From CAZKYP01 sp964556885 (lineage in GTDB: Bacteria; Planctomycetota; Phycisphaerae; Sedimentisphaerales; Anaerobacaceae): 8,120 nucleotides of DNA. Shown piece after piece: positions 1-4,143 of the stretch. The DNA is taken from contig CAZKYP010000146.1 in assembly GCA_964556885.1 (NCBI GenBank), positions 1 to 8,120 of the forward strand. The letters are read 5' to 3'. The notes under the pieces are model-generated. The model saw nothing but the letters and a program-made list of their open reading frames with translations, had not been told where the DNA came from and did not search any database. The position numbers and the translations under genes are program-made. Each line of letters begins with the position of its first letter. Position 1 is the stretch's first letter.

Positions 1-164
1 CTGTGGGCGGTGGCTGGCAGGTCATCGGCTATAACGAGGGCGACTACGATCACACTGTGTATGTGGCATTCCACATCGCTGCCGCAGCAGCGCGGCCGCC
101 GCAGCCCGTGGTGCTGACCTTCGCCACCAGCGACCTGCCAGCAGAGCGGCCTGTGACGTTATGA
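1..164 (+). CDS. C-terminal end of a probable virion-associated protein (5' end outside window)
   Basis: The frame starting at base 3 is open from the window edge to a TGA at 162-164 and encodes the last 53 residues of a protein. The visible part starts Gly-rich (VGGGWQVIGYNEGDYDHT), continues with alternating polar and hydrophobic residues (TVYVAFHIAA), and has a second strand-like stretch (PVVLTFATSDLP). This looks like the end of a beta-rich domain. The stop overlaps the ATG of the next gene (ATGA, 161-164), so the two are translationally coupled and probably work together. I do not recognise the family. A virion role is inferred only from the beta-rich character and from the neighbour. 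Confidence 0.7.
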   Translation, partial: VGGGWQVIGYNEGDYDHTVYVAFHIAAAAARPPQPVVLTFATSDLPAERPVTL

Positions 165-991
165 ACAACGTCGATACACCCGACCATCAGTACAGCGCCG
201 TCAGCGCACAGCGGCTGCTGGCCACGATCCCGGCAGGAACGACGACCATCGACGTAGACTTGCCGATCAACCTGGAGACCTTGGTGCTGGTCGCGCAGGT
301 CGTGGACTATCCGACATATATCACGGTCACGGGTAAGACCACGGGTGTGCAGTACGCCGGGGTGGCGCTGCCGCCGTTGGATTCTGGCAGCAGCTGGTCG
401 CAGTTTTTATATGACGTCTCATCCGCGGTAGATGCGACGGTTACGATCACCTTCGCATCCGCGACCGTCGCCGACATCTACGCATACTCGGACGCTGGCG
501 TCCACCTGATCGCCGACCCGAACCTGGCAGCCGCGCTCAGCTTCACCGGGGATAACGCCCGGCCGAACACGCTGCAGATCGGCGGCACCGATGGCACCTA
601 CCTACGCGCGTTGCGCACCGATGCGTCCGGGCAGCTGCAAGCCGTGCAGACGATCCCTGGCACCACGGCCGAGGATCACCCCGTTACAGAGATCCTGTCG
701 GAGTCGGACACTCCGGCCCACGATCGCGACGTGATCTCGGCGCCCGGCGCGGGCAAGCGTCTGCGGGTGTTCGCCATGCAAATGTCGTCGACCGGCGCCG
801 GCACGCGCGGCGTGCTGACAGAAGGGTCCGGCGGTGGTTTGCTGTGCGCCTGTGACATTGCTGGGTATGGATCTGTGAACCTGCCGGACCAGGGCTATGC
901 GCTACCGGAAAACACGTCCGTCTATTACAACGTGATTACCGGCACAGACGGCATGCACATCAGTATTTACTACACCATCGAGACCATCTAG
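161..991 (+). CDS. 276-aa all-beta protein, probable virion structural or decoration protein
   Basis: The ATG at 161 sits in an ATGA overlap with the preceding stop, which decides the start. There is no strong Shine-Dalgarno motif, so translation is probably coupled. The protein appears to have two beta domains. Residues about 15-115 hold alternating strands such as TTTIDVDLPI and ATVTITFASATV. Residues about 170-276 hold a jelly-roll-like pattern ending in ISIYYTIETI. The linker carries IGGTDGTYLRALRTDASGQLQ-type text (around residues 140-160), a phrase style I associate with phage tail-fibre, spike and other receptor-exposed virion proteins. There are no membrane segments and no signal peptide. 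Two cysteines lie close together (LLCACD, about residues 226-230). A virion role is inference from fold character. Alternatives are a secreted adhesin or a head decoration protein. The stop is TAG. Confidence 0.8.
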   Translation: MNNVDTPDHQYSAVSAQRLLATIPAGTTTIDVDLPINLETLVLVAQVVDYPTYITVTGKTTGVQYAGVALPPLDSGSSWSQFLYDVSSAVDATVTITFASATVADIYAYSDAGVHLIADPNLAAALSFTGDNARPNTLQIGGTDGTYLRALRTDASGQLQAVQTIPGTTAEDHPVTEILSESDTPAHDRDVISAPGAGKRLRVFAMQMSSTGAGTRGVLTEGSGGGLLCACDIAGYGSVNLPDQGYALPENTSVYYNVITGTDGMHISIYYTIETI

Positions 992-1003
992 CAAACCAAC
1001 CAC

Positions 1004-1008
1004 AGGAG
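1004..1008 (+). promoter_or_regulatory. Ribosome binding site of the 93-aa membrane protein gene
   Basis: AGGAG lies 10 nt upstream of the ATG at 1019, in the 27-base gap after the stop at 991. It supports that start. Confidence 0.7.
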
Positions 1009-1018
1009 CAATACCACA

Positions 1019-1300
1019 ATGCAGTCATTCCTATCCAACCTGCCGCATCTCCTAATGGCGCTGTGCGTCATCGCCGCGGCTGTCATCCTCGCCGAAACCG
1101 GCCAGATCGACGGAGGCACCGCCACTGGCCTGGTAATGGGCGCAGGGGGGTTTTCATTGGGTCTAGGTGGGGCGTCAGCCTACGGGTCCGGGGCCGCAAG
1201 GCACACGGCCGCAAGCTCCACCTTGACGTCTACCACCGCGAGCGCGGCGACACCGGCCCCGACGTCGGCGGACCCGACATCGGCCACCACCAACGGCTAG
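1019..1300 (+). CDS. 93-aa small membrane protein with Ala/Thr/Ser tail (holin-like or minor membrane virion protein)
   Basis: The start is supported by AGGAG ten bases upstream. Residues about 8-27 form a strong hydrophobic helix (LLMALCVIAAAVILA). Residues about 34-57 form a second, Gly-rich weakly hydrophobic stretch (GTATGLVMGAGGFSLGLGG), which could be a second membrane segment. The rest, from about residue 60, is a low-complexity Ala/Ser/Thr/Pro tail with almost no charge. Small proteins with one or two membrane segments near phage late genes are often holins or minor membrane components. Here the uncharged tail is unlike the basic tail of many holins, so the lysis role is weak inference. 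A glycosylatable surface tail is another possibility. The stop is TAG. Confidence 0.75.
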   Translation: MQSFLSNLPHLLMALCVIAAAVILAETGQIDGGTATGLVMGAGGFSLGLGGASAYGSGAARHTAASSTLTSTTASAATPAPTSADPTSATTNG

Positions 1301-1596
1301 ACCGAGACCATGGCCATGCGGGCAGCGCCGATCAGCCATAGGCCGTCCCTGCCCGCCACCATCGACAGCCCATCGCCAGGCCTGAGCATCGCCCGCCACT
1401 GCCCTTACCGTTAGCGATCGAGCAGGAGGTCGGCGAGCACCACGGACAGTCGCAGGATCGTCAGACAGCACGCAAGCATCGTAGGCATGCCAGGCCGTCC
1501 AGGCATCGCGCAGCCCGCCACAGTCCGCAGCACAGCCTTACAGCCCCGCGCAAGCATCACCACAGAACCAAGCATCCGCCGCATCATCGCAAGGCC
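1301..1596. other. Stretch without a confidently assignable gene; His/Arg-rich open frame and short ORFs
   Basis: No start with a ribosome binding site serves any long frame here. One + frame stays open from 1342 to 1821 but has no ATG, GTG or TTG before 1597; its first near-cognate start is a CTG at 1399. It would encode very basic His/Arg/Lys-rich text (for example RKHHHRTKHPPHHRK near 1549-1593). The next frame has a 34-codon ORF from ATG 1310 to TAG 1412-1414 and a 59-codon ORF from ATG 1487 to TGA 1664-1666, both rich in Arg and Pro. The heptamer AAGCATC recurs at 1474, 1552 and 1570, each time as Lys-His in the long open frame. An AGGAGG at 1424-1429 has no start codon at a useful distance. 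Confidence 0.5.
1310..1414 (+). CDS. Possible 34-aa ORF, perhaps the 5' part of a frameshifted basic gene
   Basis: The ATG at 1310 follows the TAG of the membrane-protein gene by nine bases (1301-1309), so coupled translation is possible, but no Shine-Dalgarno motif is visible. The ORF reads MAMRAAPISHRPSLPATIDS and onward, ending in TAG at 1412-1414. It is basic and Pro/Ser-rich. If it shifted by -1 anywhere between 1342 and 1411 it would enter the long His/Arg-rich frame that ends at 1821 and give a protein of roughly 170 residues. I see no classical slippery heptamer. A sequencing indel, a real frameshift mutation or chance are all possible. Confidence 0.2.
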   Translation: MAMRAAPISHRPSLPATIDSPSPGLSIARHCPYR

Positions 1597-1821
1597 GTGC
1601 GCAACGCTGGAGCCGCACGCCAGACCGTTACGGCCGCCGCGGCCACCGGACGGCACTCCAACGTGATCCGGGTGCAAGCACCCAGCAGCGGTGTCTGGCA
1701 TGAGACCCCCGAGGGATTGAACCTCCAGCAGTCCTATGCTCACCTGGTGAGAACCCTCCAACACGATGTGCCAGCTGTGCGGCAGGGCCTGCACTGGATA
1801 GCACACCACCGATACGTCTGA
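1597..1821 (+). CDS. Possible 74-aa basic protein (minimal GTG start; frame open back to 1342)
   Basis: GTG at 1597 is the only canonical start in this frame, but no good Shine-Dalgarno motif precedes it, and the frame is open upstream to 1342 with strongly basic His/Arg-rich text. From 1597 the protein begins with an Ala/Arg-rich part and ends in a more ordinary, globular-looking half (GVWHETPEGLNLQQSYAHLV and onward, then tryptophan and histidines near the end). Third-position GC in the upstream part of the frame is near 70 percent by hand count, similar to neighbouring genes but not decisive. If the whole frame is used, the product would have a basic N-terminal half suited to binding nucleic acid and a small C-terminal domain. 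I do not recognise the family. A DNA-condensing virion protein is speculation. Confidence 0.35.
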   Translation: MRNAGAARQTVTAAAATGRHSNVIRVQAPSSGVWHETPEGLNLQQSYAHLVRTLQHDVPAVRQGLHWIAHHRYV

Positions 1822-1834
1822 GATCATCACAACC

Positions 1835-1840
1835 AAGGAG
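1835..1840 (+). promoter_or_regulatory. Ribosome binding site of the 83-aa gene
   Basis: AAGGAG lies 9 nt upstream of ATG 1850 and supports that start. Confidence 0.7.
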
Positions 1841-1849
1841 CTGCACACA

Positions 1850-2101
1850 ATGAGCACCAGCAACCCATCATCCGAGGTCGTTCAGCTGCCGAAGGGCGTC
1901 ACGGTCGAACCTGGCCGCGAGACCGCGCAGACCAACCGCCAGGGCCTGATCGTGCAGGGCATGGACTTTCCGATCACGCTGCCGAATGGATCGACTACCA
2001 GCGTGTTCATCCCGTACGACGAGATTCACGATACCGGCCTGGTGGCTGAGAAGATCGCCGAGCGGGTGGACGCCATCATGGCCGTCCACAACCTGAGCTA
2101 A
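1850..2101 (+). CDS. 83-aa small phage-type protein of unknown function
   Basis: The start is well set by AAGGAG nine bases upstream. The N-terminal ~30 residues are polar and probably flexible (VVQLPKGVTVEPGRETAQTN). They are followed by a beta-type segment (GLIVQGMDFPITLPNGSTTSVFIPYDEI) and a C-terminal helix (VAEKIAERVDAIMAVHNL). The pattern of a strand pair, then VF-[IV]-PY, then a closing helix with ERV-x-A resembles small proteins often found among actinobacteriophage structural genes; this is from memory of the pattern, not a match I can verify. No cysteine and no membrane segment. It is followed after 3 bases by the next gene, so the two are almost certainly cotranscribed. Confidence 0.8.
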   Translation: MSTSNPSSEVVQLPKGVTVEPGRETAQTNRQGLIVQGMDFPITLPNGSTTSVFIPYDEIHDTGLVAEKIAERVDAIMAVHNLS

Positions 2102-2104
2102 GTC

Positions 2105-3022
2105 ATGCCTGCAATTCTCGGCCTGGACGTCGCCGCACTGGCGGTAGGACTGCTGGCGATGCTGGCGGCCCTGGCCGTGGCGTGGCTGATCCGCGGCATC
2201 GGCAACCTGATCGGCAACCTGTCCATAGGCCCATTTACTTACCACCTTGGAGCCAAGATCGCCGGGCTGGGCAGCGACATCGAGTCATGGGCCGTTCAGC
2301 ACGGCAAGCAGTGGTGGCACACGATCAGCGCTTGGTTCGTCAACATGGGCTTTACGCTGTACCACACTTTCCTACAGGCCTTGCAGGCTACCTTCCACCT
2401 GGGCCGTCAGATCGAATACCTGAACACCACGGTTATTCCGCAGAAGATCCACCATGCCCAGGCGCAGTCCAACGGTCATGCCAGCGTCGAGGTCCGTAAG
2501 GTCGAGCATCAGCTGCACTCCGCGGCGTTGCAGTGGGACAAGGCGCACAGCATCGCCGACGCCCACCACTACATCGCCCTGGAGCATCATCACCCATCGG
2601 TGGCGCACGCGATGCTGGCCACGGCCGCCACCGGCCTGCTGGCCGGTGAATCGGCCGCCACGGCTGGCGAGCATGCATTGCGGGACTACATAGACCGCGA
2701 GCTGGCCAAGCAGCGCACCAAGACCGCCAGTCTCGAGCATGCCGTTGGCATCGCACTACCGGCCGAGATCGCTGGCGTCCGCACAGCGGTAAAGGCCATT
2801 ACCAGCGAGTTTGAGCGGTGCGCCGTGACAAAGTGCGCAGGGCCTAACCAATTCAGCAAGCTGCTACAGGATGCGCTGGGCATCGCCAGCGCCGTGGACA
2901 TAGGCCAGTTCATCGCCGAGGCCGTCCAGCATCCGGCCACGGCCGCGGCCGATTTCGCAGCCCAGGTGCAGGGTGTCGAGAACCTGGCAACCGAGGCATT
3001 CGACACCCTGGTGCACCTGTAG
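2105..3022 (+). CDS. 305-aa helical protein with N-terminal membrane anchor, probable virion or lysis-associated protein
   Basis: ATG 2105 lies three bases after the preceding TAA. There is no strong ribosome binding site, so it is probably translated by coupling. Residues about 5-30 form a long hydrophobic helix (VAALAVGLLAMLAALAVAWLI) followed by Arg: a membrane anchor or uncleaved signal. Residues about 55-110 are amphipathic and Trp-rich (ESWAVQHGKQWWHTISAWF). The middle (about 115-210) is helical and rich in His (HHYIALEHHHPSVAHAM). Near the C-terminus two cysteines four residues apart (CAVTKC, 239-244) precede a helix and the segment FIAEAVQHPATAAADF. A Cys pair followed by a helix and an EA-x2-xP turn is an arrangement I associate with membrane-anchored proteins of actinobacterial and other high-GC phages, but I cannot name the family. 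The gene ends one base before the end of the minus-strand HTH gene. Confidence 0.8.
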   Translation: MPAILGLDVAALAVGLLAMLAALAVAWLIRGIGNLIGNLSIGPFTYHLGAKIAGLGSDIESWAVQHGKQWWHTISAWFVNMGFTLYHTFLQALQATFHLGRQIEYLNTTVIPQKIHHAQAQSNGHASVEVRKVEHQLHSAALQWDKAHSIADAHHYIALEHHHPSVAHAMLATAATGLLAGESAATAGEHALRDYIDRELAKQRTKTASLEHAVGIALPAEIAGVRTAVKAITSEFERCAVTKCAGPNQFSKLLQDALGIASAVDIGQFIAEAVQHPATAAADFAAQVQGVENLATEAFDTLVHL

Positions 3023-3023
3023 G

Positions 3024-3332
3024 TCAGCTGGTCGGGCTGCGACGGTACCGGCCAGCAGCGCCGACATATCGGCCACCGCCTGGCCAGCGCTTGGAAACGG
3101 CCGCGCGGCTGGTACCCAGCGCCCGGGCGATGTCGGCATCCGTGTGGCCGCTGTCTCGCATGCCGTAGACGACCTGGCCCAGGCCTGCCTGGAGCCTTGC
3201 CTGCAATGTCAGCAGCAGCTGTAGGTCGTCGGGGTCGCCGTCTGTGGCGATGGCGTTTATCAGTGCGTTGGTCTGGCGGGCAATTCCGGCAGCGCGGTCG
3301 CCCAGTGTCCTGATGGTGCGGGTCTTGGTCAT
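3024..3332 (-). CDS. 102-aa HTH transcriptional regulator (only minus-strand gene)
   Basis: The ATG is at 3332-3330 and the TGA at 3026-3024. Residues about 50-84 form a clear helix-turn-helix: a helix (LGQVVYGMRD), then SGHTDADIARALGTSRAAVS, with the turn at ALGTSRAA and recognition residues SRAAVSKRW. This resembles actinobacterial sigma-like or small phage HTH proteins of the 'G-x-[ST]-x-x-[DE]-IA-x-ALG-x-SR-x-AV' type. The N-terminal half (IARQTNALINAIAT then LQLLLTLQARLQ) is helical and could dimerise. The C-terminus is short, Gly/Arg-rich and probably disordered. Start choice is supported by a TAGGAT box (3344-3339 on the minus strand) ending 6 nt before the ATG, so the mRNA is probably leaderless. 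That box lies inside a 39-bp palindrome, suggesting autoregulation. The DNA target and the sign of regulation are inference. Antitoxin is an alternative, but no toxin partner is visible. Confidence 0.88.
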   Translation of the reverse strand: MTKTRTIRTLGDRAAGIARQTNALINAIATDGDPDDLQLLLTLQARLQAGLGQVVYGMRDSGHTDADIARALGTSRAAVSKRWPGGGRYVGAAGRYRRSPTS

Positions 3333-3334
3333 AT

Positions 3335-3373
3335 GTCGATCCTACCGTAACCGACGGTTACCGTAGGATCGAC
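3335..3373. promoter_or_regulatory. 39-bp near-perfect palindrome overlapping divergent promoters; probable operator of the HTH protein
   Basis: The two 19-base arms (3335-3353 and 3355-3373) flank a single central A (3354) and match at every pair except one (C3346/C3362). The right half reads GGTTACCGTAGGATCGAC on the + strand. Each arm holds a TAGGAT-type -10 box, pointing left at 3344-3339 and right at 3364-3369. The heptamer TACCGTA also occurs as a direct repeat at 3343 and 3359. The palindrome lies between the divergent HTH gene and the 24-aa membrane peptide gene. A dimeric or tetrameric HTH protein bound here would cover both -10 boxes, so negative autoregulation is the simplest reading (inference). 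Confidence 0.8.
3339..3344 (-). promoter_or_regulatory. -10 box (TAGGAT) of the leaderless HTH gene
   Basis: On the minus strand TAGGAT is followed by CGACAT and then ATG. TAGGAT is the classical actinobacterial -10 hexamer, and a 6-nt gap to the start codon is the usual layout of leaderless mRNAs. No Shine-Dalgarno motif precedes the ATG. No TTGAC-like -35 box is visible at 16-18 nt. Confidence 0.6.
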
Positions 3374-3408
3374 GTCTGATCGGTGGCCGGACCTGCCAGG
3401 CGCGGCGG

Positions 3409-3414
3409 TATGCT
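3409..3414 (+). promoter_or_regulatory. -10 box (TATGCT) of the leaderless 24-aa membrane peptide gene
   Basis: TATGCT (TANNNT) ends 6 nt before ATG 3421, and no ribosome binding site is present. No clear -35 box is seen. The palindrome ends 35 bases upstream of this box, so a regulator bound there could also affect this promoter. Confidence 0.5.
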
Positions 3415-3420
3415 TGCGGC

Positions 3421-3495
3421 ATGGTCATCTATTGGACCGTGACCGTCGCATGCCTGCTGTTCCTGGCCTACGTGGCCTGGCACGCTGGCCGCTAG
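3421..3495 (+). CDS. 24-aa single-span membrane peptide
   Basis: The ORF runs from ATG 3421 to TAG 3493-3495. Nearly the whole peptide is one hydrophobic helix (VIYWTVTVACLLFLAYVAW) with a short C-terminal HAGR, fitting a single membrane span with a basic end. A TATGCT box six bases upstream suggests a leaderless transcript, which supports the start without a ribosome binding site. Small peptides of this kind are known in phages as holin or antiholin components, superinfection-exclusion proteins or regulators of host membrane proteins. Its place just before a possible cell-wall hydrolase makes a lysis-related role attractive but unproven. Because it is short, chance is possible; the hydrophobicity and promoter together argue for a real gene. 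Confidence 0.55.
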   Translation: MVIYWTVTVACLLFLAYVAWHAGR

Positions 3496-3519
3496 CGACC
3501 GTCGCAAACATCACCCCAC

Positions 3520-3525
3520 AGGAGG
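3520..3525 (+). promoter_or_regulatory. Ribosome binding site of the glycoside hydrolase-like gene
   Basis: A perfect AGGAGG lies 8 nt upstream of ATG 3534. It fixes the start there rather than at the in-frame TTG at 3414. Confidence 0.8.
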
Positions 3526-3533
3526 ACGTATCC

Positions 3534-4025
3534 ATGGTTACCGCATACAGCGCCGTCACCACCGCCGACCTGCCAGCCGACGCCAAAACGGTGCTGGCCT
3601 ACGCCAATCCGCCGTTTGCGCAGATCGAGGCCGTGCGCGCACACTGCCCGCACGCCAGGATCGTGCCCATCGCCACGCATCCGGACTACATGGCCGAGAT
3701 GTACGACTTTGAGAACGGCGCATTAGACCCGGCCGATGCCGGGCATGTCATCCACCAGGCGCTGACGCGCGGCATTCGCCATCCGGCCTGCTACTTCGCC
3801 CGCTCCAACTTCGGCGCTGTGATGAGCAGCCTGCATGCGCGGCACATCATCCGCGAGTCTGTCCGGCTGGTCGTCGCGATCGGCACAGACTCGTGGGAGT
3901 ATCCCGACTATGCCGACGGCGTGCAGGCGCTGCGAGATGTCGGCGGCCATGAGATCAACGTCTACCACCTGGCGGGCGACTTCTTCCACTGGAAGTACAA
4001 CGCCGCACGGCATCCGATCGGCTGA
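3534..4025 (+). CDS. 163-aa protein resembling the glycoside hydrolase-like (GH25/DUF1906-type) fold of phage lysins
   Basis: Start fixed by AGGAGG eight bases upstream. The strand-and-helix order fits part of a TIM barrel. It includes AKTVLAYANPPFAQIEAVRA (about 17-36), ARIVPIATHPD (41-51), an acidic motif YDFENGALDPADAGHVIHQA (57-76) and HPACYFARSNFGAVMSSL (83-100). Later come RLVVAIGTDSWEYPDYADGVQA (111-132) and INVYHLAGDFFHWKY (141-155). The D58-F-E60 pair with the following DP-A turn matches the 'D-x-E-x-G-x-x-x-P' style of GH-like domains in phage and actinobacterial proteins. In such proteins the acidic pair is placed to cut glycan bonds of peptidoglycan. No signal peptide or wall-binding domain is visible, and the barrel would be small. 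It may be a cytoplasmic endolysin released by a holin, a virion-associated hydrolase, or a catalytically dead relative. Function is inference from fold pattern. Confidence 0.75.
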   Translation: MVTAYSAVTTADLPADAKTVLAYANPPFAQIEAVRAHCPHARIVPIATHPDYMAEMYDFENGALDPADAGHVIHQALTRGIRHPACYFARSNFGAVMSSLHARHIIRESVRLVVAIGTDSWEYPDYADGVQALRDVGGHEINVYHLAGDFFHWKYNAARHPIG

Positions 4026-4041
4026 CCGGCCCGCCACTACC

Positions 4042-4143
4042 ATGCTCAACCGCCATCCGCCGACACCAGGCAGGTTCACCACCGCGCCGCGGCAGGTCGC
4101 CAGCCGGTCCTCGGCGGATGGCACGCACAGTCGGAGGTACTGA
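4042..4143 (+). CDS. Possible 33-aa leader ORF coupled to the 548-aa gene
   Basis: The ORF from ATG 4042 ends in TGA at 4141-4143, overlapping the next ATG (TGATG), a typical coupling arrangement. Its product is short, basic and Pro/Arg/Ser-rich with no recognisable motif, and no ribosome binding site precedes it. The overlap is suggestive, but the composition looks like chance translation of GC-rich DNA. The downstream gene has its own good ribosome binding site. Confidence 0.25.
   Translation: MLNRHPPTPGRFTTAPRQVASRSSADGTHSRRY
4133..4137 (+). promoter_or_regulatory. Ribosome binding site of the 548-aa repeat protein gene
   Basis: GGAGG lies 5 nt before ATG 4143 and supports this start over later in-frame ATGs. 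Confidence 0.7.

Noticed and set aside
1403..1422. TTACCGTTAGCGATCGA resembles half of the palindrome at 3335-3373
   Set aside because: The match needs two inserted bases and has no inverted partner.
161..1666. Recoding of TAG: the 276-aa, 93-aa and 34-aa frames lie in one phase, separated only by TAG codons
   Set aside because: An AGGAG site follows the TAG at 989-991 and fits a fresh start at 1019. TAG also ends the genes at 3022 and 7531 in sensible places. The shared phase is most likely chance.
1411..1863. Minus-strand open frame of 150 codons
   Set aside because: It has only a TTG start inside the next gene and no ribosome binding site. It looks hydrophobic only because it is opposite His/Arg codons. 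Not excluded fully, as this stretch is poorly explained.
3414..3533. In-frame TTG start giving the hydrolase-like protein 40 more residues
   Set aside because: AGGAGG at 3520-3525 with ATG 3534 is far better placed, and the extension overlaps the 24-aa peptide and has no fold-like text.
3835..4143. Full 102-codon open frame overlapping the hydrolase-like gene
   Set aside because: Its first two thirds are a shadow of the hydrolase-like gene. Only the last 33 codons after 4042 were kept, at low confidence, because of the TGATG overlap.
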